From assembly GCA_014193115.1 (NCBI GenBank), contig BJHQ01000016.1:1-64000 (forward strand): a DNA stretch of 64,000 nt. The letters are read 5' to 3'. Below the pieces are notes generated by a model. That model made no database searches and was not told the DNA's origin. It worked only from the letters and a program-made list of their open reading frames with translations. Position numbers and translations under genes: made by a program. Position 1 is the first letter of the stretch. The number at the start of each line of letters is the position of its first letter. Below, one piece after another: positions 17,983-29,729 of this stretch. This DNA is from Planctomycetota bacterium. GTDB taxonomy: Bacteria > Planctomycetota > UBA11346.

Positions 17983-19797
17983 ATGTCCTGGTTCGCTCCC
18001 TTGCTCCACGGCGATGGCGTCGCCGGGCTGATCCTGGTCCTGGGCATCGTGATCGCCTCGGGGATCGCCTTGGGGTCGATCAAAATCCGCGGCATTTCAC
18101 TGGGTATCGCCGGGGTCCTGTTCACCGGCATTCTGTATGGGCACCTCGCCTGGCGCGACCATGGCCCGGTCCCTGCGCCGGTTGCGATGTCGTCAGCTAC
18201 CCCGGCGGTGATCGCCGAGCCGGCCCAGCAGCCCCAGCCACCCCAACAGCACCAGCCGCCAGCTCGCGACGTTGCCGCCAGCCACCACGCCGCCGAGGCC
18301 GACCGGATCCATCTGCTTGAGTTCCTCCGGGAGTTCGGCCTCATCTTTTTCGTCTTTTCTATCGGCATGCAGCTCGGCCCGGGATTCTTCTCATCGCTGC
18401 GCGATCAGGGTCTACGGTGGAATCTGCTGGCGGCGTCAGTGGTCCTCCTCGGCACCGGCATGGGGATCCTCGCTTGGGCGGTCGGCGGGTTGCCGGCGCC
18501 GCTCAGCGTCGGGCTGCTCTCAGGCGCGGTCACCAACACCCCGGGACTGGCGGCGGCGACCCAGGCGCTCAAGGACTCGGTGCCCGGCGCCTCTGCCGCT
18601 GAGCTGAACCTGCCGGCCATGGGCTATGCCGTGGCCTATCCCTTCGGTGTGCTCGGCGTCATCCTGTCGATGATCGCCCTGCGTTTGGCCTTCAGGATCG
18701 ATCCCCTGGCCGAGGCCTCTGCGTTCCGGGCCGCGGGCATTGGATCCCGGCCGGCACCGACCGATGCCGATCTTGAGGTGAAAAATCCCGGTCTGGCCGG
18801 CCGCACCGTCGCCAACGCCATCACCCTCGCTGGCGGCAAAGTCGCGGTGTCGCGGCTGATGCGCGGCACCACCATGGTCGTTCCTGAGCTCGATCGGGTG
18901 CTGCAGATCGGAGACATTTTGCATGTGGTTGGCGATGCCGCCTCGCTCGATCGGATGCGCATGGTGGTTGGCGATCTGGCCTCGATCAAACTCACCGAGG
19001 TCGAGGCCGATCTCGATTATCGGCTGATGCTGGTGACCAATCCCAAGGCGGTGGGCAGAACCGTGGCCGATCTTGATCTCCATCAGGAATGCGGCGCGGC
19101 GATCTCGCGGATCAGCCGATCGGGCATCGAGTTCGTCGCCACGGGAAACGTCCGTTTGCTGTTCGGAGACCAGGTGCGGGTGGTCGGCGATTCGACCGGA
19201 CTGGTCCGGGCTTCGGAGATTTTGGGGAATTCGGTGAAGCAGCTTGACCACCCGCAGATGATCCCGGTGTTCGTGGGCATCGCCTTGGGAGTGATGCTCG
19301 GATCGATCCCGGTGCTGTTTCCAGGTATTCCAGCGCCGGTGAAGCTGGGCCTGGCCGGCGGACCGCTGGTCGCCGCCTTGGTGCTGTCCCGGCTCGGGCG
19401 GCTGGGCGGGATGAATTTCTACATGTCGCACGGCGCGAACCTGATGATCCGCGAGCTGGGCATTGTCCTCTTTTTGGCCTGCGTCGGACTGAAGGCCGGT
19501 GGCAGCTTCGTCGATACCGTGATCGGCGGCGATGGGCTGCTGTGGATGGCCTGGGCGGCGGCGATCACGGTCGTGCCGGTGATCGTGGTCGGCCTGTTCG
19601 CACGGCTGGTGCTGAAGCTCAATTTCACCGCCCTGTCCGGGCTGATCGCCGGATCGATGACCGATCCTCCAGCCCTGGCTTTTGCCAACGCCACCACCCA
19701 ATCGGAATCCCCCGCGGTGACCTATGCCACGGTGTATCCGCTGACCATGATCCTGCGTGTGCTCTCGGCCCAGGCCTTCATCCTGTTCACGTTGTAG
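17983..19797 (+). CDS. AspT/YidE-type transporter with two RCK-C (TrkA-C) domains
   Basis: 604 residues built like the AspT/YbjL/YidE family. A first membrane half (about 1-240) is followed by two cytosolic TrkA-C domains (about 262-330 and 345-410, each ending in 'GD-x-x-x-VVGD') and a second membrane half (about 425-604). The second half carries the family signature GGMNFYMSHGANLMIRELGI. These are predicted carboxylate/amino-acid exchangers (family knowledge); the substrate is unknown. Between the second and third predicted helices lies an unusual Pro/Gln-rich loop (QQPQPPQQHQPPA). A short CTGGG/CCCAG hairpin (17966-17982) lies directly before the ATG and could influence initiation. The dehydrogenase gene follows 62 bases downstream in the same direction. 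Confidence 0.85.
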   Translation: MSWFAPLLHGDGVAGLILVLGIVIASGIALGSIKIRGISLGIAGVLFTGILYGHLAWRDHGPVPAPVAMSSATPAVIAEPAQQPQPPQQHQPPARDVAASHHAAEADRIHLLEFLREFGLIFFVFSIGMQLGPGFFSSLRDQGLRWNLLAASVVLLGTGMGILAWAVGGLPAPLSVGLLSGAVTNTPGLAAATQALKDSVPGASAAELNLPAMGYAVAYPFGVLGVILSMIALRLAFRIDPLAEASAFRAAGIGSRPAPTDADLEVKNPGLAGRTVANAITLAGGKVAVSRLMRGTTMVVPELDRVLQIGDILHVVGDAASLDRMRMVVGDLASIKLTEVEADLDYRLMLVTNPKAVGRTVADLDLHQECGAAISRISRSGIEFVATGNVRLLFGDQVRVVGDSTGLVRASEILGNSVKQLDHPQMIPVFVGIALGVMLGSIPVLFPGIPAPVKLGLAGGPLVAALVLSRLGRLGGMNFYMSHGANLMIRELGIVLFLACVGLKAGGSFVDTVIGGDGLLWMAWAAAITVVPVIVVGLFARLVLKLNFTALSGLIAGSMTDPPALAFANATTQSESPAVTYATVYPLTMILRVLSAQAFILFTL

Positions 19798-19859
19798 TCG
19801 GCGGAGATCCGGCCGGGCGACCCTGGCCGATACGCCCAGCTCGGCACACTCGCCGCGGC

Positions 19860-22583
<2,724 letters not shown>

Positions 22584-22655
22584 TCCCGGTAAGATATTGG
22601 CGGACGCAAAGACAACGTGATCGTATGACATCGTTGTTTTACGTGGCGAAATGCA

Positions 22656-22854
22656 GGCGTCCCGTAGGGACGCCACGAGAAGAGCCCGGGATTTCAACCC
22701 CGGGAATCATGACCCGTTCAGGTCCCAGTCCCGTAGGGACGGCTGATTCCGGCAGATCACAAAAAATGCCCAGTGCGGGCTGAAGCCCGCAGAAATTCAG
22801 CCGCCCCTACGGGGCTCTCGATGCAATCCATCCCACCCGGGGCTGAAGCCCCGG
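22656..22854. repeat. Cluster of six REP-like palindromes
   Basis: Perfect or near-perfect short hairpins follow one another: 22656-22674 (GGCGTCCC/GGGACGCC), about 22686-22703 (CCCGGG arms), 22728-22740 (GTCCC/GGGAC), 22775-22790 (GCGGGCT/AGCCCGC), 22803-22815 (GCCCC/GGGGC) and 22837-22854 (CCGGGGCT/AGCCCCGG). Two share the core GGCTGAAGCC, found again at 41189 and 56297. The arrangement resembles bacterial REP/BIME clusters. No RAYT transposase is visible in the window. Confidence 0.7.
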
Positions 22855-22855
22855 A

Positions 22856-22955
22856 CTGGTTTCGTTGCGTCCCTGCGGGACTGGTTTCGTTGCGTCCGTG
22901 TGGGACTGGTTTCGTTGCGTCCCTGCGGGGCTGGTTTCGTTGCGTCCCTGCGGGA
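22856..22955. repeat. Tandem repeat, 25 bp x 4
   Basis: Four head-to-tail copies of a 25-bp unit containing TTTCGTTGCGTCCCTGCG start at 22856, 22881, 22906 and 22931. The second copy differs at two positions and the third at its last base. The period is not a multiple of three, so it is not part of a reading frame. It directly abuts the palindrome cluster. Confidence 0.9.
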
Positions 22956-23068
22956 CGCCCAGGTTGAGAACAGCTCAAATTGTTTTTGCGCGAGCCCTTG
23001 GTGGCTCGCCCACAGCGCCCAGGCGCACGGCAAGGTTGCATTCGGTCCCTGGATTCTACCGTGCCGGT

Positions 23069-24112
23069 ATGCCGACAAGTGGTAGTGGTCAGACCACTGA
23101 GCAAGACCGTGGCCCGCCGCCACACCACGTTGCACCCCGGGCAGCCGGGAACTGGTCAGGTGCGCTCACCCGGTTGACGGGACGGCCCGAGGTCGGGGCC
23201 CTGATTCCGCTGGTGCTGATCACCCTGGTGTTCGCCGCGCTCAGTCCGACCTTCCTCAGCGGATCCAGCGTCGCGACGATGCTCAATGCAGTGGCCTTCA
23301 TCGGCATCATCGTCGTCGGCCAGACCTTCCTGCTGGTCATCGGCGGGCTCGATCTGTCGGTCGGTTCGGTGGCGGGGTTGGCGGCGGTGGTGGCTGCGGT
23401 CCTGCTCCGCGATTTCGGCTGGCCGGTCGGCCTGGCGCTGCCGGCGGGCGTGGCCGTGGGCGCCGTCATCGGACTGGCCAATGCGATCCTGGTGGTCAGG
23501 TGCGGCATCCCGGCCTTCATCGCCACGCTGGGCATGATGTACATCGCCCGCGGCATCGACTACCTCGTCTGCAATGGCTATCCGATTGCCCCGCTGCCTG
23601 CCGAGGTCCGGCAGTTCGCTGAAATCCTGCCCTCGGGCGTCTCCTGGGCGCTGCTGGCCTTCATCACCGCCGTCGTCGCCGGTGATCTGGTGCTGCGGCG
23701 GACGGTGTTCGGGCGCTCCCTGTACGCCATCGGAGGCAACGAGGAAGTGGCGCGGTTGGCAGGCATCCGCACCGGGCTGGTCAAGGGCTCCTGCTACGTG
23801 CTGACCGGCGCTCTCGCCGGCCTCGCCGGGGTGCTGGTGATGGTCCAGGTCAATGTCGGGCAGCCGGAGATCGGCGCCGGCTGGGAGCTCGATACCATCG
23901 CCAGCGTGGTCATCGGCGGGGTGAGCCTGTTCGGCGGCGTCGGCACCGTCCTCGGCGCCCTGATCGGCCTGCTCATCATGCAGGTGGTGCGCAGCGGTCT
24001 GGTCTCCTGCGATGTCAGTCCGCATTGGCAGACCGTCGCCGTCGGCCTGATCATGATCCTGGCAGTCGGCGCCGATTTGCTCCGACGACGCTTCCGCAAT
24101 GGCCGAACCTGA
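23069..24112 (+). CDS. ABC transporter permease, ribose/RbsC-like
   Basis: 347 residues. Membrane permease of the BPD_transp_2 family with about ten hydrophobic segments. The typical GGLDLSVGS motif is present near residue 93 and the EAA-like GGNEEVARLAGI near residue 229. It imports a sugar or related polyol together with the next two genes, which encode the binding protein and ATPase in unusual order (permease, binding protein, ATPase). ATG 23069 has no ribosome site, and a perfect 15-bp GntR-type palindrome sits 15 bases into the frame, so either the message is nearly leaderless or the real start is downstream (TTG at 23174 would begin just before the first helix). Confidence 0.88.
   Translation: MPTSGSGQTTEQDRGPPPHHVAPRAAGNWSGALTRLTGRPEVGALIPLVLITLVFAALSPTFLSGSSVATMLNAVAFIGIIVVGQTFLLVIGGLDLSVGSVAGLAAVVAAVLLRDFGWPVGLALPAGVAVGAVIGLANAILVVRCGIPAFIATLGMMYIARGIDYLVCNGYPIAPLPAEVRQFAEILPSGVSWALLAFITAVVAGDLVLRRTVFGRSLYAIGGNEEVARLAGIRTGLVKGSCYVLTGALAGLAGVLVMVQVNVGQPEIGAGWELDTIASVVIGGVSLFGGVGTVLGALIGLLIMQVVRSGLVSCDVSPHWQTVAVGLIMILAVGADLLRRRFRNGRT
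23084..23098. promoter_or_regulatory. GntR/FadR-type operator, site 1
   Basis: AGTGGTCAGACCACT is a perfect palindrome around a central A. Two related sites flank the GntR gene at 30569-30583 and 30707-30721. The TGGTC-n-GACCA core is the classical binding pattern of FadR-subfamily regulators. Confidence 0.75.
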
Positions 24113-24135
24113 CCGCCCGACTCCACGAGGTTCCT

Positions 24136-25110
24136 ATGAACAACCGCATCATCACCCTCATCGTCGTGGTCGGCGTGGTCTTGCTCATCGCGGTCGCGGT
24201 GTGGGTCCGCACCCGTCCGCAATCGACCCAAAAAGTGCTGTGCTGGGTGCAGCCGCTGCGCGGCCATCCCACTCATCAGCTCACCCAGATCGCCTTCCGC
24301 ACCCGCTGCACCGAGCTGGGTTATGGCTGCCAGATCGTCGGCACCGAAGCCGTCGATGCGGTCGGCACCATCGCCCTGGCCGAGCAGGCCCTGGCGCGGG
24401 GGAACGTCGTCGGCATGGCGGTGTGGCCGAGCAATCCCAGCTTCAACGGATTCATGGAAAGTCTTGGAAAACGCGGCATCCCGGTGGTGGTGCCGCATTT
24501 CCCGCTTGAGCAGAAGGATTCGCCGGGTGTCGCTGGCCTGTCCGGCTTCGACGTCGCTGAAGCTGGCGCCAACGCCGCCGCCGAGATCGGTCGCGCGATC
24601 GGCGGCAAGGGCACCGTGGCGGTCAGCCAGGGCAGCTTCAATCTCACCGAGAACGGCATGGCCGCCGGATTCGCCGCCGCGATGAAGGCGGCCCATCCCG
24701 AGGTCGTCGTGCTGCCTTCGGTGGAAGAAGGATTCGACACGGTGAAGGCGATCGGGGTGGCCTCGGCCGTGCTGCAAGGACATCCCGAAGTGGTGGCGGC
24801 GCTGTCGACCACCGGCAGCGGAGCGATCACCTGGGCCGGCGCGCAACGCAACAGCGGCCGCAAGATCATCATCATCAGCGTCAACTGCACCCGCGCCAAC
24901 GTCGATCTGGTCAAGAACGGCGAGGTCCACGCGCTGGTCGCCCAGCCGTTGTGGGAGGAATCCGCCGAAGCGGCGACGCTGCTCCACCGCCTCATCAAGG
25001 GCGAGCAGATCCCGTGGTCGACGAAGCTGCCGACGCCGGTGGTGACCAAGGAGGGATTGGCTCCCTACGAAGCGCTGCTCGATCGCATCGACGCTGAACT
25101 GCGGCGCTGA
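24136..25110 (+). CDS. Sugar-binding periplasmic protein (Peripla_BP_4/RbsB-like), membrane anchored
   Basis: 324 residues. ATG 24136 has GAGG six bases upstream. An N-terminal hydrophobic helix (about residues 5-27, IITLIVVVGVVLLIAVAVW) without a clear cleavage site suggests an uncleaved anchor, or a signal peptide with a poor motif. The body is a two-lobed periplasmic-binding domain of the RbsB type, with recognisable segments VVGMAVWPSNPSFNGFMESL and AALSTTGSGAITWAGA. It delivers ligand to the upstream permease. It lies 23 bases after the permease and 8 bases before the ATPase gene. Confidence 0.88.
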   Translation: MNNRIITLIVVVGVVLLIAVAVWVRTRPQSTQKVLCWVQPLRGHPTHQLTQIAFRTRCTELGYGCQIVGTEAVDAVGTIALAEQALARGNVVGMAVWPSNPSFNGFMESLGKRGIPVVVPHFPLEQKDSPGVAGLSGFDVAEAGANAAAEIGRAIGGKGTVAVSQGSFNLTENGMAAGFAAAMKAAHPEVVVLPSVEEGFDTVKAIGVASAVLQGHPEVVAALSTTGSGAITWAGAQRNSGRKIIIISVNCTRANVDLVKNGEVHALVAQPLWEESAEAATLLHRLIKGEQIPWSTKLPTPVVTKEGLAPYEALLDRIDAELRR

Positions 25111-25118
25111 GCGACACC

Positions 25119-26642
25119 ATGCCAGTCGAGACTGCCGACGCGCTGGCGATGGACGACATCGGTAAGTCGTTCGGCAGTGTGCACGCCCTGCGCGGCGTGT
25201 CGTTGACCGTCCGCCGGGGCGAAATCCACGCCCTGCTCGGCGAAAACGGCGCGGGAAAATCCACACTGATGCGCATTCTTGATGGTGTGTATCCGGCGGG
25301 CAGTTACCGCGGCACCGTGGCGATCGCCGGCCGCCAGGTGGCGCTGTCGTCGCCCCACGACGCCCGCCGGGCCGGCATCGGCTATGTCCCGCAAGAGATC
25401 ACCGTCATCGATCATCTGAGCGTCGCCGAGAACATCTTCGTCGGTGATCTTGGCTGGAACTGGCACATTCCTCGCCGCCTGCACGCCCGGGCCGTGGAGT
25501 TCCTCGCTGCCAACCGGATCGACCTGGATGCCGCTGAGACCGTGGCCCGCCTCGGCCCGGGGCAACGGCACCTGCTGATGATCGCCCGGGCGCTCGCGGC
25601 AAATCCGACCGTGCTCATCCTCGATGAGCCCACCGCCTCGCTGGTCGGTGACGAGGTCGGCAACCTCTTCCGGCTCATCCGCCACCTGGTCGCCGGTGGC
25701 GGATGCTGCATCTACATCAGCCACCGTTTGCATGAAGTGGTCGAGCTCGCCGATCGGGCCACGGTGCTGCGCGACGGGAAGGTCGCGGCGCGATTCGACC
25801 GTGGTTTCACCGAGGATCTCCTGGTCGAGGCGATGCTCGGCCATCGACCGCAGGCGGTGGCTGCGCCTGCCACCGGGGTCGTGGGTGACGAGGCGTTGCG
25901 GGTCGAGCGCCTGACGGTGCCGAATCCGCACCGACCCGAGCGCCCCCTGGTCGAGGACCTGTCGTTCAGCGTGCATCGGGGCGAGATCCTGGGACTCGCC
26001 GGCCTGCCCGGATCCGGCTGCTGTGAAGCGGTCGATGCGCTCTATGGGCGGCTGCCCCACACCGGCGCAGTCGCCGTCGCCGGCCATCCGGTGCGGCTCG
26101 ACGATCCCCGGGCCGCGCGCCAGGCCGGACTCGGACTGGTCACCGCCGAACGCCGCCGCGATGGATTGCTGCCCAATCTCAGCGTTGCGGCCAATATCTC
26201 CCTCGCCTGCCTGCCTTCGGTCACGCGCCGGGGGTGGATGGACCGCGGACGAGAGGACGCGCTGGCAGCGGGATACCGTGAACAGCTCTCGATCCGAGTG
26301 CCTTCGCTCGCCGCGTCGGTGCTGACGTTGAGCGGCGGCAACCAGCAGAAGGTGGTGCTGGCGCGGGCGCTTGCGGCGCAACCTGGGGTGCTGTTCCTCA
26401 ACGAGCCGACGCGGGGCGTCGACATCGGCGCCCGCGAGGAAATCCACGCCCTGCTCGGCGTCCTGGCGAGTCGCGGCCTGGCGCTGGTGGTGGTCTCCAC
26501 CGATCTGCCCGAGCTGCTGCGCCTGTGCCACCGTTTCCTGGTATTGGTCGACGGCCGGATGGCGGACGCCTTTCCCCGAGCCGAGGCCAGCGAAGCGCGG
26601 ATCCTGCGCGCCGCTGCGGCGCGCAGGATGGCCCCGGCCTGA
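25119..26642 (+). CDS. ABC transporter double ATPase, RbsA/MglA-like
   Basis: 507 residues with two ATP-binding cassettes in tandem. The first has Walker A GENGAGKST, a signature variant LGPGQRH and Walker B LILDEPTA. The second, as usual in this family, has a degenerate Walker A (GLPGSGCCE) but a good signature LSGGNQQK and LFLNEPTRGVD. It energises uptake with the preceding permease and binding protein. The stop codon lies 7 bases from that of the convergent dehydratase gene. Confidence 0.93.
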   Translation: MPVETADALAMDDIGKSFGSVHALRGVSLTVRRGEIHALLGENGAGKSTLMRILDGVYPAGSYRGTVAIAGRQVALSSPHDARRAGIGYVPQEITVIDHLSVAENIFVGDLGWNWHIPRRLHARAVEFLAANRIDLDAAETVARLGPGQRHLLMIARALAANPTVLILDEPTASLVGDEVGNLFRLIRHLVAGGGCCIYISHRLHEVVELADRATVLRDGKVAARFDRGFTEDLLVEAMLGHRPQAVAAPATGVVGDEALRVERLTVPNPHRPERPLVEDLSFSVHRGEILGLAGLPGSGCCEAVDALYGRLPHTGAVAVAGHPVRLDDPRAARQAGLGLVTAERRRDGLLPNLSVAANISLACLPSVTRRGWMDRGREDALAAGYREQLSIRVPSLAASVLTLSGGNQQKVVLARALAAQPGVLFLNEPTRGVDIGAREEIHALLGVLASRGLALVVVSTDLPELLRLCHRFLVLVDGRMADAFPRAEASEARILRAAAARRMAPA

Positions 26643-26649
26643 CCGCTGG

Positions 26650-27846
26650 TCAGGCGACCGAGACGCGACGGGCGAGGTCGCTGCGGGCGAGCAGCTTCGG
26701 ATGCAGCTTGGCCCCCAGGCCAGGAGCGAAATCGAGCACCGCCTGGCCATCGCGGATCACGATCGGGCGATCCAGGATATCAAGGTAATAGCCGCGCACG
26801 AAGCCGCGCACCACTTCCATGATCATCGCATTGGGCAGGGCGGCGCACAGGTGCAGACAGGCAAGGACATTGACCGGCCCGGTGCAATCGTGGGGGGCGA
26901 AGGGCAGATGGTACGTATCGGCGAGGGCGCAGATCTTGATCGATTCGGTGATTCCACCGGTCCAGATCAGATCGAACATGGCGATGTGGGCGGCCTCGCG
27001 CTCGAACACCTCGCGGAAGGCCCAGCGCGTGAACAGGCGCTCGCTGACCGCCTGGGGCACGCGGGATTCCCGGGCGAAGCGGGCAAGATCGGCGGCGCTG
27101 GTGGGCTGGATCATGTCCTCCATCCACACCACGCCGAAGGGCTCGACCGCACGGGCGATGGTCAAGGCGCTATTCAGATCCCAGCGCGAGTGCCCTTCGA
27201 TGGCGATCGCCATGCGATCACCCACTTTGGCGCGGATCGCCCGTACTGGCTCAAGTCCGCTGGCGAGATCGGCGGCGGTGAGGCGATGGCCGGGCTGCCC
27301 GACCGCCGACCAGCCGGCGGGACCGGTGTGGCCGCGCGGCTGCCGCTGCGGCGCGAAACGGTCCCAGGGCCACAATTTCATCTGGGTGAAACCCTCGGCC
27401 AGCAGCGACTCGGCCAGCTCGCCAGCGCGGTTCAGCGAGGCGGTCTGATCATCGTACAGCGGCGTGTTGGCGCAGGTGGCGTAGACCGGGATGGTGTCCC
27501 GGCATTTGCCGCCGATCAGGTCGTGGATCGGCACGCCCAGACGCTGGCCGACCAGATCCCACAGCGCGATATCCAGCGCCGAGAGCCCACGCAGTTCGGC
27601 CCCGGCATGGCCGAAGAAATTGGCGTGGGCGAAGACGTCGGCCCACAGCCGTTCGCGGTCGTAGGCGCGCTGCCCGAGCAGCAGTGGCGCCGCCAGATCG
27701 TGGATCACCGATTCCACTGCGCCGGGCAGGTAATAGGTCTCGCCCAGTCCGATCAGTCCGCCGGCGTGGACCTGCACCCACAGCGTGTTGGGATGCTCGG
27801 GAACGCGGATGGTCTCGATGCGGTCGATGATGAGGTCGGCGGTCAT
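26650..27846 (-). CDS. Mandelate racemase/muconate lactonizing family (enolase superfamily) sugar-acid dehydratase-like enzyme
   Basis: 398 residues with an N-terminal capping domain and C-terminal barrel. Candidate metal ligands are E217 (IAIEGH), E243 (WMEDM) and E269 (SERL); further active-site candidates are K157 (MKLWPWD), H219, and H319 (FAPHDCTGP). Members abstract the proton alpha to a carboxylate; in this operon a sugar-acid dehydratase (fuconate, rhamnonate or galactonate type) is most likely, but the substrate cannot be assigned. It is the last gene of the minus-strand operon SDR, transketolase N, transketolase C, dehydratase, following the transketolase gene by 27 bases. Confidence 0.88.
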   Translation of the reverse strand: MTADLIIDRIETIRVPEHPNTLWVQVHAGGLIGLGETYYLPGAVESVIHDLAAPLLLGQRAYDRERLWADVFAHANFFGHAGAELRGLSALDIALWDLVGQRLGVPIHDLIGGKCRDTIPVYATCANTPLYDDQTASLNRAGELAESLLAEGFTQMKLWPWDRFAPQRQPRGHTGPAGWSAVGQPGHRLTAADLASGLEPVRAIRAKVGDRMAIAIEGHSRWDLNSALTIARAVEPFGVVWMEDMIQPTSAADLARFARESRVPQAVSERLFTRWAFREVFEREAAHIAMFDLIWTGGITESIKICALADTYHLPFAPHDCTGPVNVLACLHLCAALPNAMIMEVVRGFVRGYYLDILDRPIVIRDGQAVLDFAPGLGAKLHPKLLARSDLARRVSVA

Positions 27847-27873
27847 GGTCGGAAAATCCTGGTCATGGGCGGC

Positions 27874-28887
27874 TCATCCTGGGGTTGGACGAGGGTCAAG
27901 GACGCGGTGAACGGCGGCGGCGATGGACGGAGCATCCATCGCGTAGCGGCGGACAAGATACGGCAGCGATCCGCTTTCACAGAAACAGTCGGGGATGCCG
28001 ATCCGTTGCAGGCGCACGGCCAGGCCGGCATCGGCGACCGCGTCGGCGACCGCGCTGGCCAGGCCGCCGTGGATGACGTGGTTCTCGGCCACGACGACGC
28101 GCGGCACGCGGGCCAGCAGACTGAGCACCGCCTCGTGATCGAAGGGCTTGAGCGTCGGCAGGTGCAGCACCGCGACGTTGATCCCCTCGGCGGCGAGCGT
28201 GGTCGCTGCGTCCAGGGCGCGACCGGTCATCAATCCGGTCGAGATGATCGCGGCGTCGCCGCCATCACGGACCAGGTTCGCCGCACCGATGGCGAAGCGG
28301 TGGGTCGCGGGATCGAACACCACGGGCACCTGGCCGCGCAGCAGGCGCAGGTACACCGGCCCGTCATGGGCGGCGGCGGCGGCAGTCGCCTGCGCCATCT
28401 CGGTGGCGTCGCACGGATCGATCACCACCAGATTGGGGATGGCGCGCATCAGGGCGAGGTCCTCGATGCCCTGGTGGGTACCGCCATAGCCGGTGGTCAG
28501 ACCAGGCAGCCCGGCGACGATCTTGACGTTGGCCCGGCCGAGCGCGGCGCCGATGGCGATGAAATCATAGGCCCGGCGCGTCGCGAAGACGCAGTAGGTG
28601 GTGGTGAAGGGGACCCAGCCGGTGCGGGCCAGGCCGGCGGCGATGCCGATCAGGTTCTGCTCGGCCATCCCCACCTGGAAGAACCGCTGCGGGAAGCGCT
28701 CGGCGAACAGGTGGATATCGGTGTATTTCCCGAGATCGGCGGTGAGGCCGACGATGCGCGAATCGCGCTCGCCGGCAGCGATCAGGGCGTGGCCGAACGG
28801 CGCGCTCGCCAGACGCGTGGCTCCGCCGGTGTCCGAAGTCAGGATGTTGCCGGAGACGCCGCGCGCCGGGGTAGCTGTGGCAGTCAT
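27874..28887 (-). CDS. Transketolase-like, C-terminal subunit
   Basis: 337 residues, the pyrimidine-binding and C-terminal domains of a split transketolase. FFQVGMAEQNLIGIAAGLA contains the conserved glutamate that activates thiamine diphosphate, followed by TGYGGTHQGIEDLALMRAIPN. The ATG at 28887 overlaps the stop of the N-subunit (ATGA); an in-frame upstream start would lie inside that gene. It works with the N-subunit encoded just upstream as a heteromeric two-carbon (or related) transfer enzyme. Split transketolases in sugar clusters include those for apulose-4-phosphate and sulfoquinovose pathways (family knowledge). Confidence 0.9.
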   Translation of the reverse strand: MTATATPARGVSGNILTSDTGGATRLASAPFGHALIAAGERDSRIVGLTADLGKYTDIHLFAERFPQRFFQVGMAEQNLIGIAAGLARTGWVPFTTTYCVFATRRAYDFIAIGAALGRANVKIVAGLPGLTTGYGGTHQGIEDLALMRAIPNLVVIDPCDATEMAQATAAAAAHDGPVYLRLLRGQVPVVFDPATHRFAIGAANLVRDGGDAAIISTGLMTGRALDAATTLAAEGINVAVLHLPTLKPFDHEAVLSLLARVPRVVVAENHVIHGGLASAVADAVADAGLAVRLQRIGIPDCFCESGSLPYLVRRYAMDAPSIAAAVHRVLDPRPTPG

Positions 28888-29729
28888 GCGACCTCCGAGG
28901 CCTGGCGGCGGGCGATCGCCCACTCATCAGCACCAACACGGATGAAGTGGTTTTTTTCGCGGTTGGCGAACAACGGCACGCCGCAGCCCATCACCGTGTC
29001 GAGCACGATGACCCGGGGCATGCCAGCCGGCGCCGTCAGAGCCGCATCGAGGGCTGCGACGATCGCCATCCGGTCATTCCCATCGATGCGCTGGGCATGC
29101 CAGCCGAAGGCGCGGAATTTGTCTGGTATCGATTCGATGCCCATCACCCGTTCCGGCGGACCATCGGCCTGCTGACGGTTGTGATCGACGAAGGCGATCA
29201 GCCGGTCGAGGCGGTGATGCGCTGCCGCCATGGCCGCCTCCCAGGTCGAGCCTTCCTGGAGTTCTCCATCGGACATCAGCACCACCGTGCGCGCATCGCG
29301 CCCGGCCAGACGCTGACCCAGGGCCATGCCTACCGCCTGGCCGAAGCCGTGGCCAAGCGAGCCGCCGGTCATCTCCACCCCGGTCAGGGTCTCTGGCGCC
29401 GACATCTCCAGCCGCGAGCCATCGGCGCCATAGCTGTCGAGTTCATCGACGGGGATGATGCCGGCCTCGGCCAAGGCGGCATACAGCCCGATGGCGTAAT
29501 GCCCGATCGACAGGATGAAGCGGTCGCGCTCGACCCAGTCCGGTCGCTGCGGATCGTGGCGCAGGAAATGGAAATAGAGCACGGTGAGCAGGTCGGAGAT
29601 GCCCAGGCCCTGGCCGACATAGCCCTGGCCGACGCGCTCGGCCATGCGCAGGACATGCAGGCGCAGCCGCTGCGCGACCGCCGCCAGCTTGACCGGATCA
29701 GCGACCCTCGGTTGCAACGTGGCGTTCAT
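28884..29729 (-). CDS. Transketolase-like, N-terminal subunit
   Basis: 281 residues, the thiamine-diphosphate-binding half. The cofactor motif begins SDGELQEGSTWEAAMAA and ends IAFVDHNRQQ, with the family's GSLGHG segment upstream (MTGGSLGHGFGQAVGMA). It overlaps the SDR gene and the C-subunit gene by ATGA at both ends, so all three are translationally coupled. No sugar kinase is encoded nearby, so whether the donor substrate is phosphorylated is unclear. Confidence 0.9.
   Translation of the reverse strand: MNATLQPRVADPVKLAAVAQRLRLHVLRMAERVGQGYVGQGLGISDLLTVLYFHFLRHDPQRPDWVERDRFILSIGHYAIGLYAALAEAGIIPVDELDSYGADGSRLEMSAPETLTGVEMTGGSLGHGFGQAVGMALGQRLAGRDARTVVLMSDGELQEGSTWEAAMAAAHHRLDRLIAFVDHNRQQADGPPERVMGIESIPDKFRAFGWHAQRIDGNDRMAIVAALDAALTAPAGMPRVIVLDTVMGCGVPLFANREKNHFIRVGADEWAIARRQASEVA

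Larger units (their letters stand above)
22584..23068. other. Repeat-filled intergenic region before the ABC transporter genes
   Basis: About 485 bases without a credible gene. The first half is a string of short GC-rich palindromes (22656-22854), the next 100 bases are a four-unit tandem repeat, and the remainder (22956-23068) has no recognised feature but must hold the permease promoter. Frames that run through the tandem repeat are artefacts of its 25-bp period. Confidence 0.75.

Noticed and set aside
22856-22955. CRISPR array
   Set aside because: The 25-bp units are directly adjacent with no spacers, and no cas genes are present.
22865-23068. Upstream extension of the permease through the 25-bp tandem repeat
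   Set aside because: The repeat keeps several frames open by chance; the hydrophobic permease sequence begins only after 23069.
26371-29175. Plus-strand open frame of 934 codons across the dehydratase and transketolase genes
   Set aside because: Antisense to recognised enzymes and without any recognisable domain beyond the ABC-ATPase region, which is in another frame.
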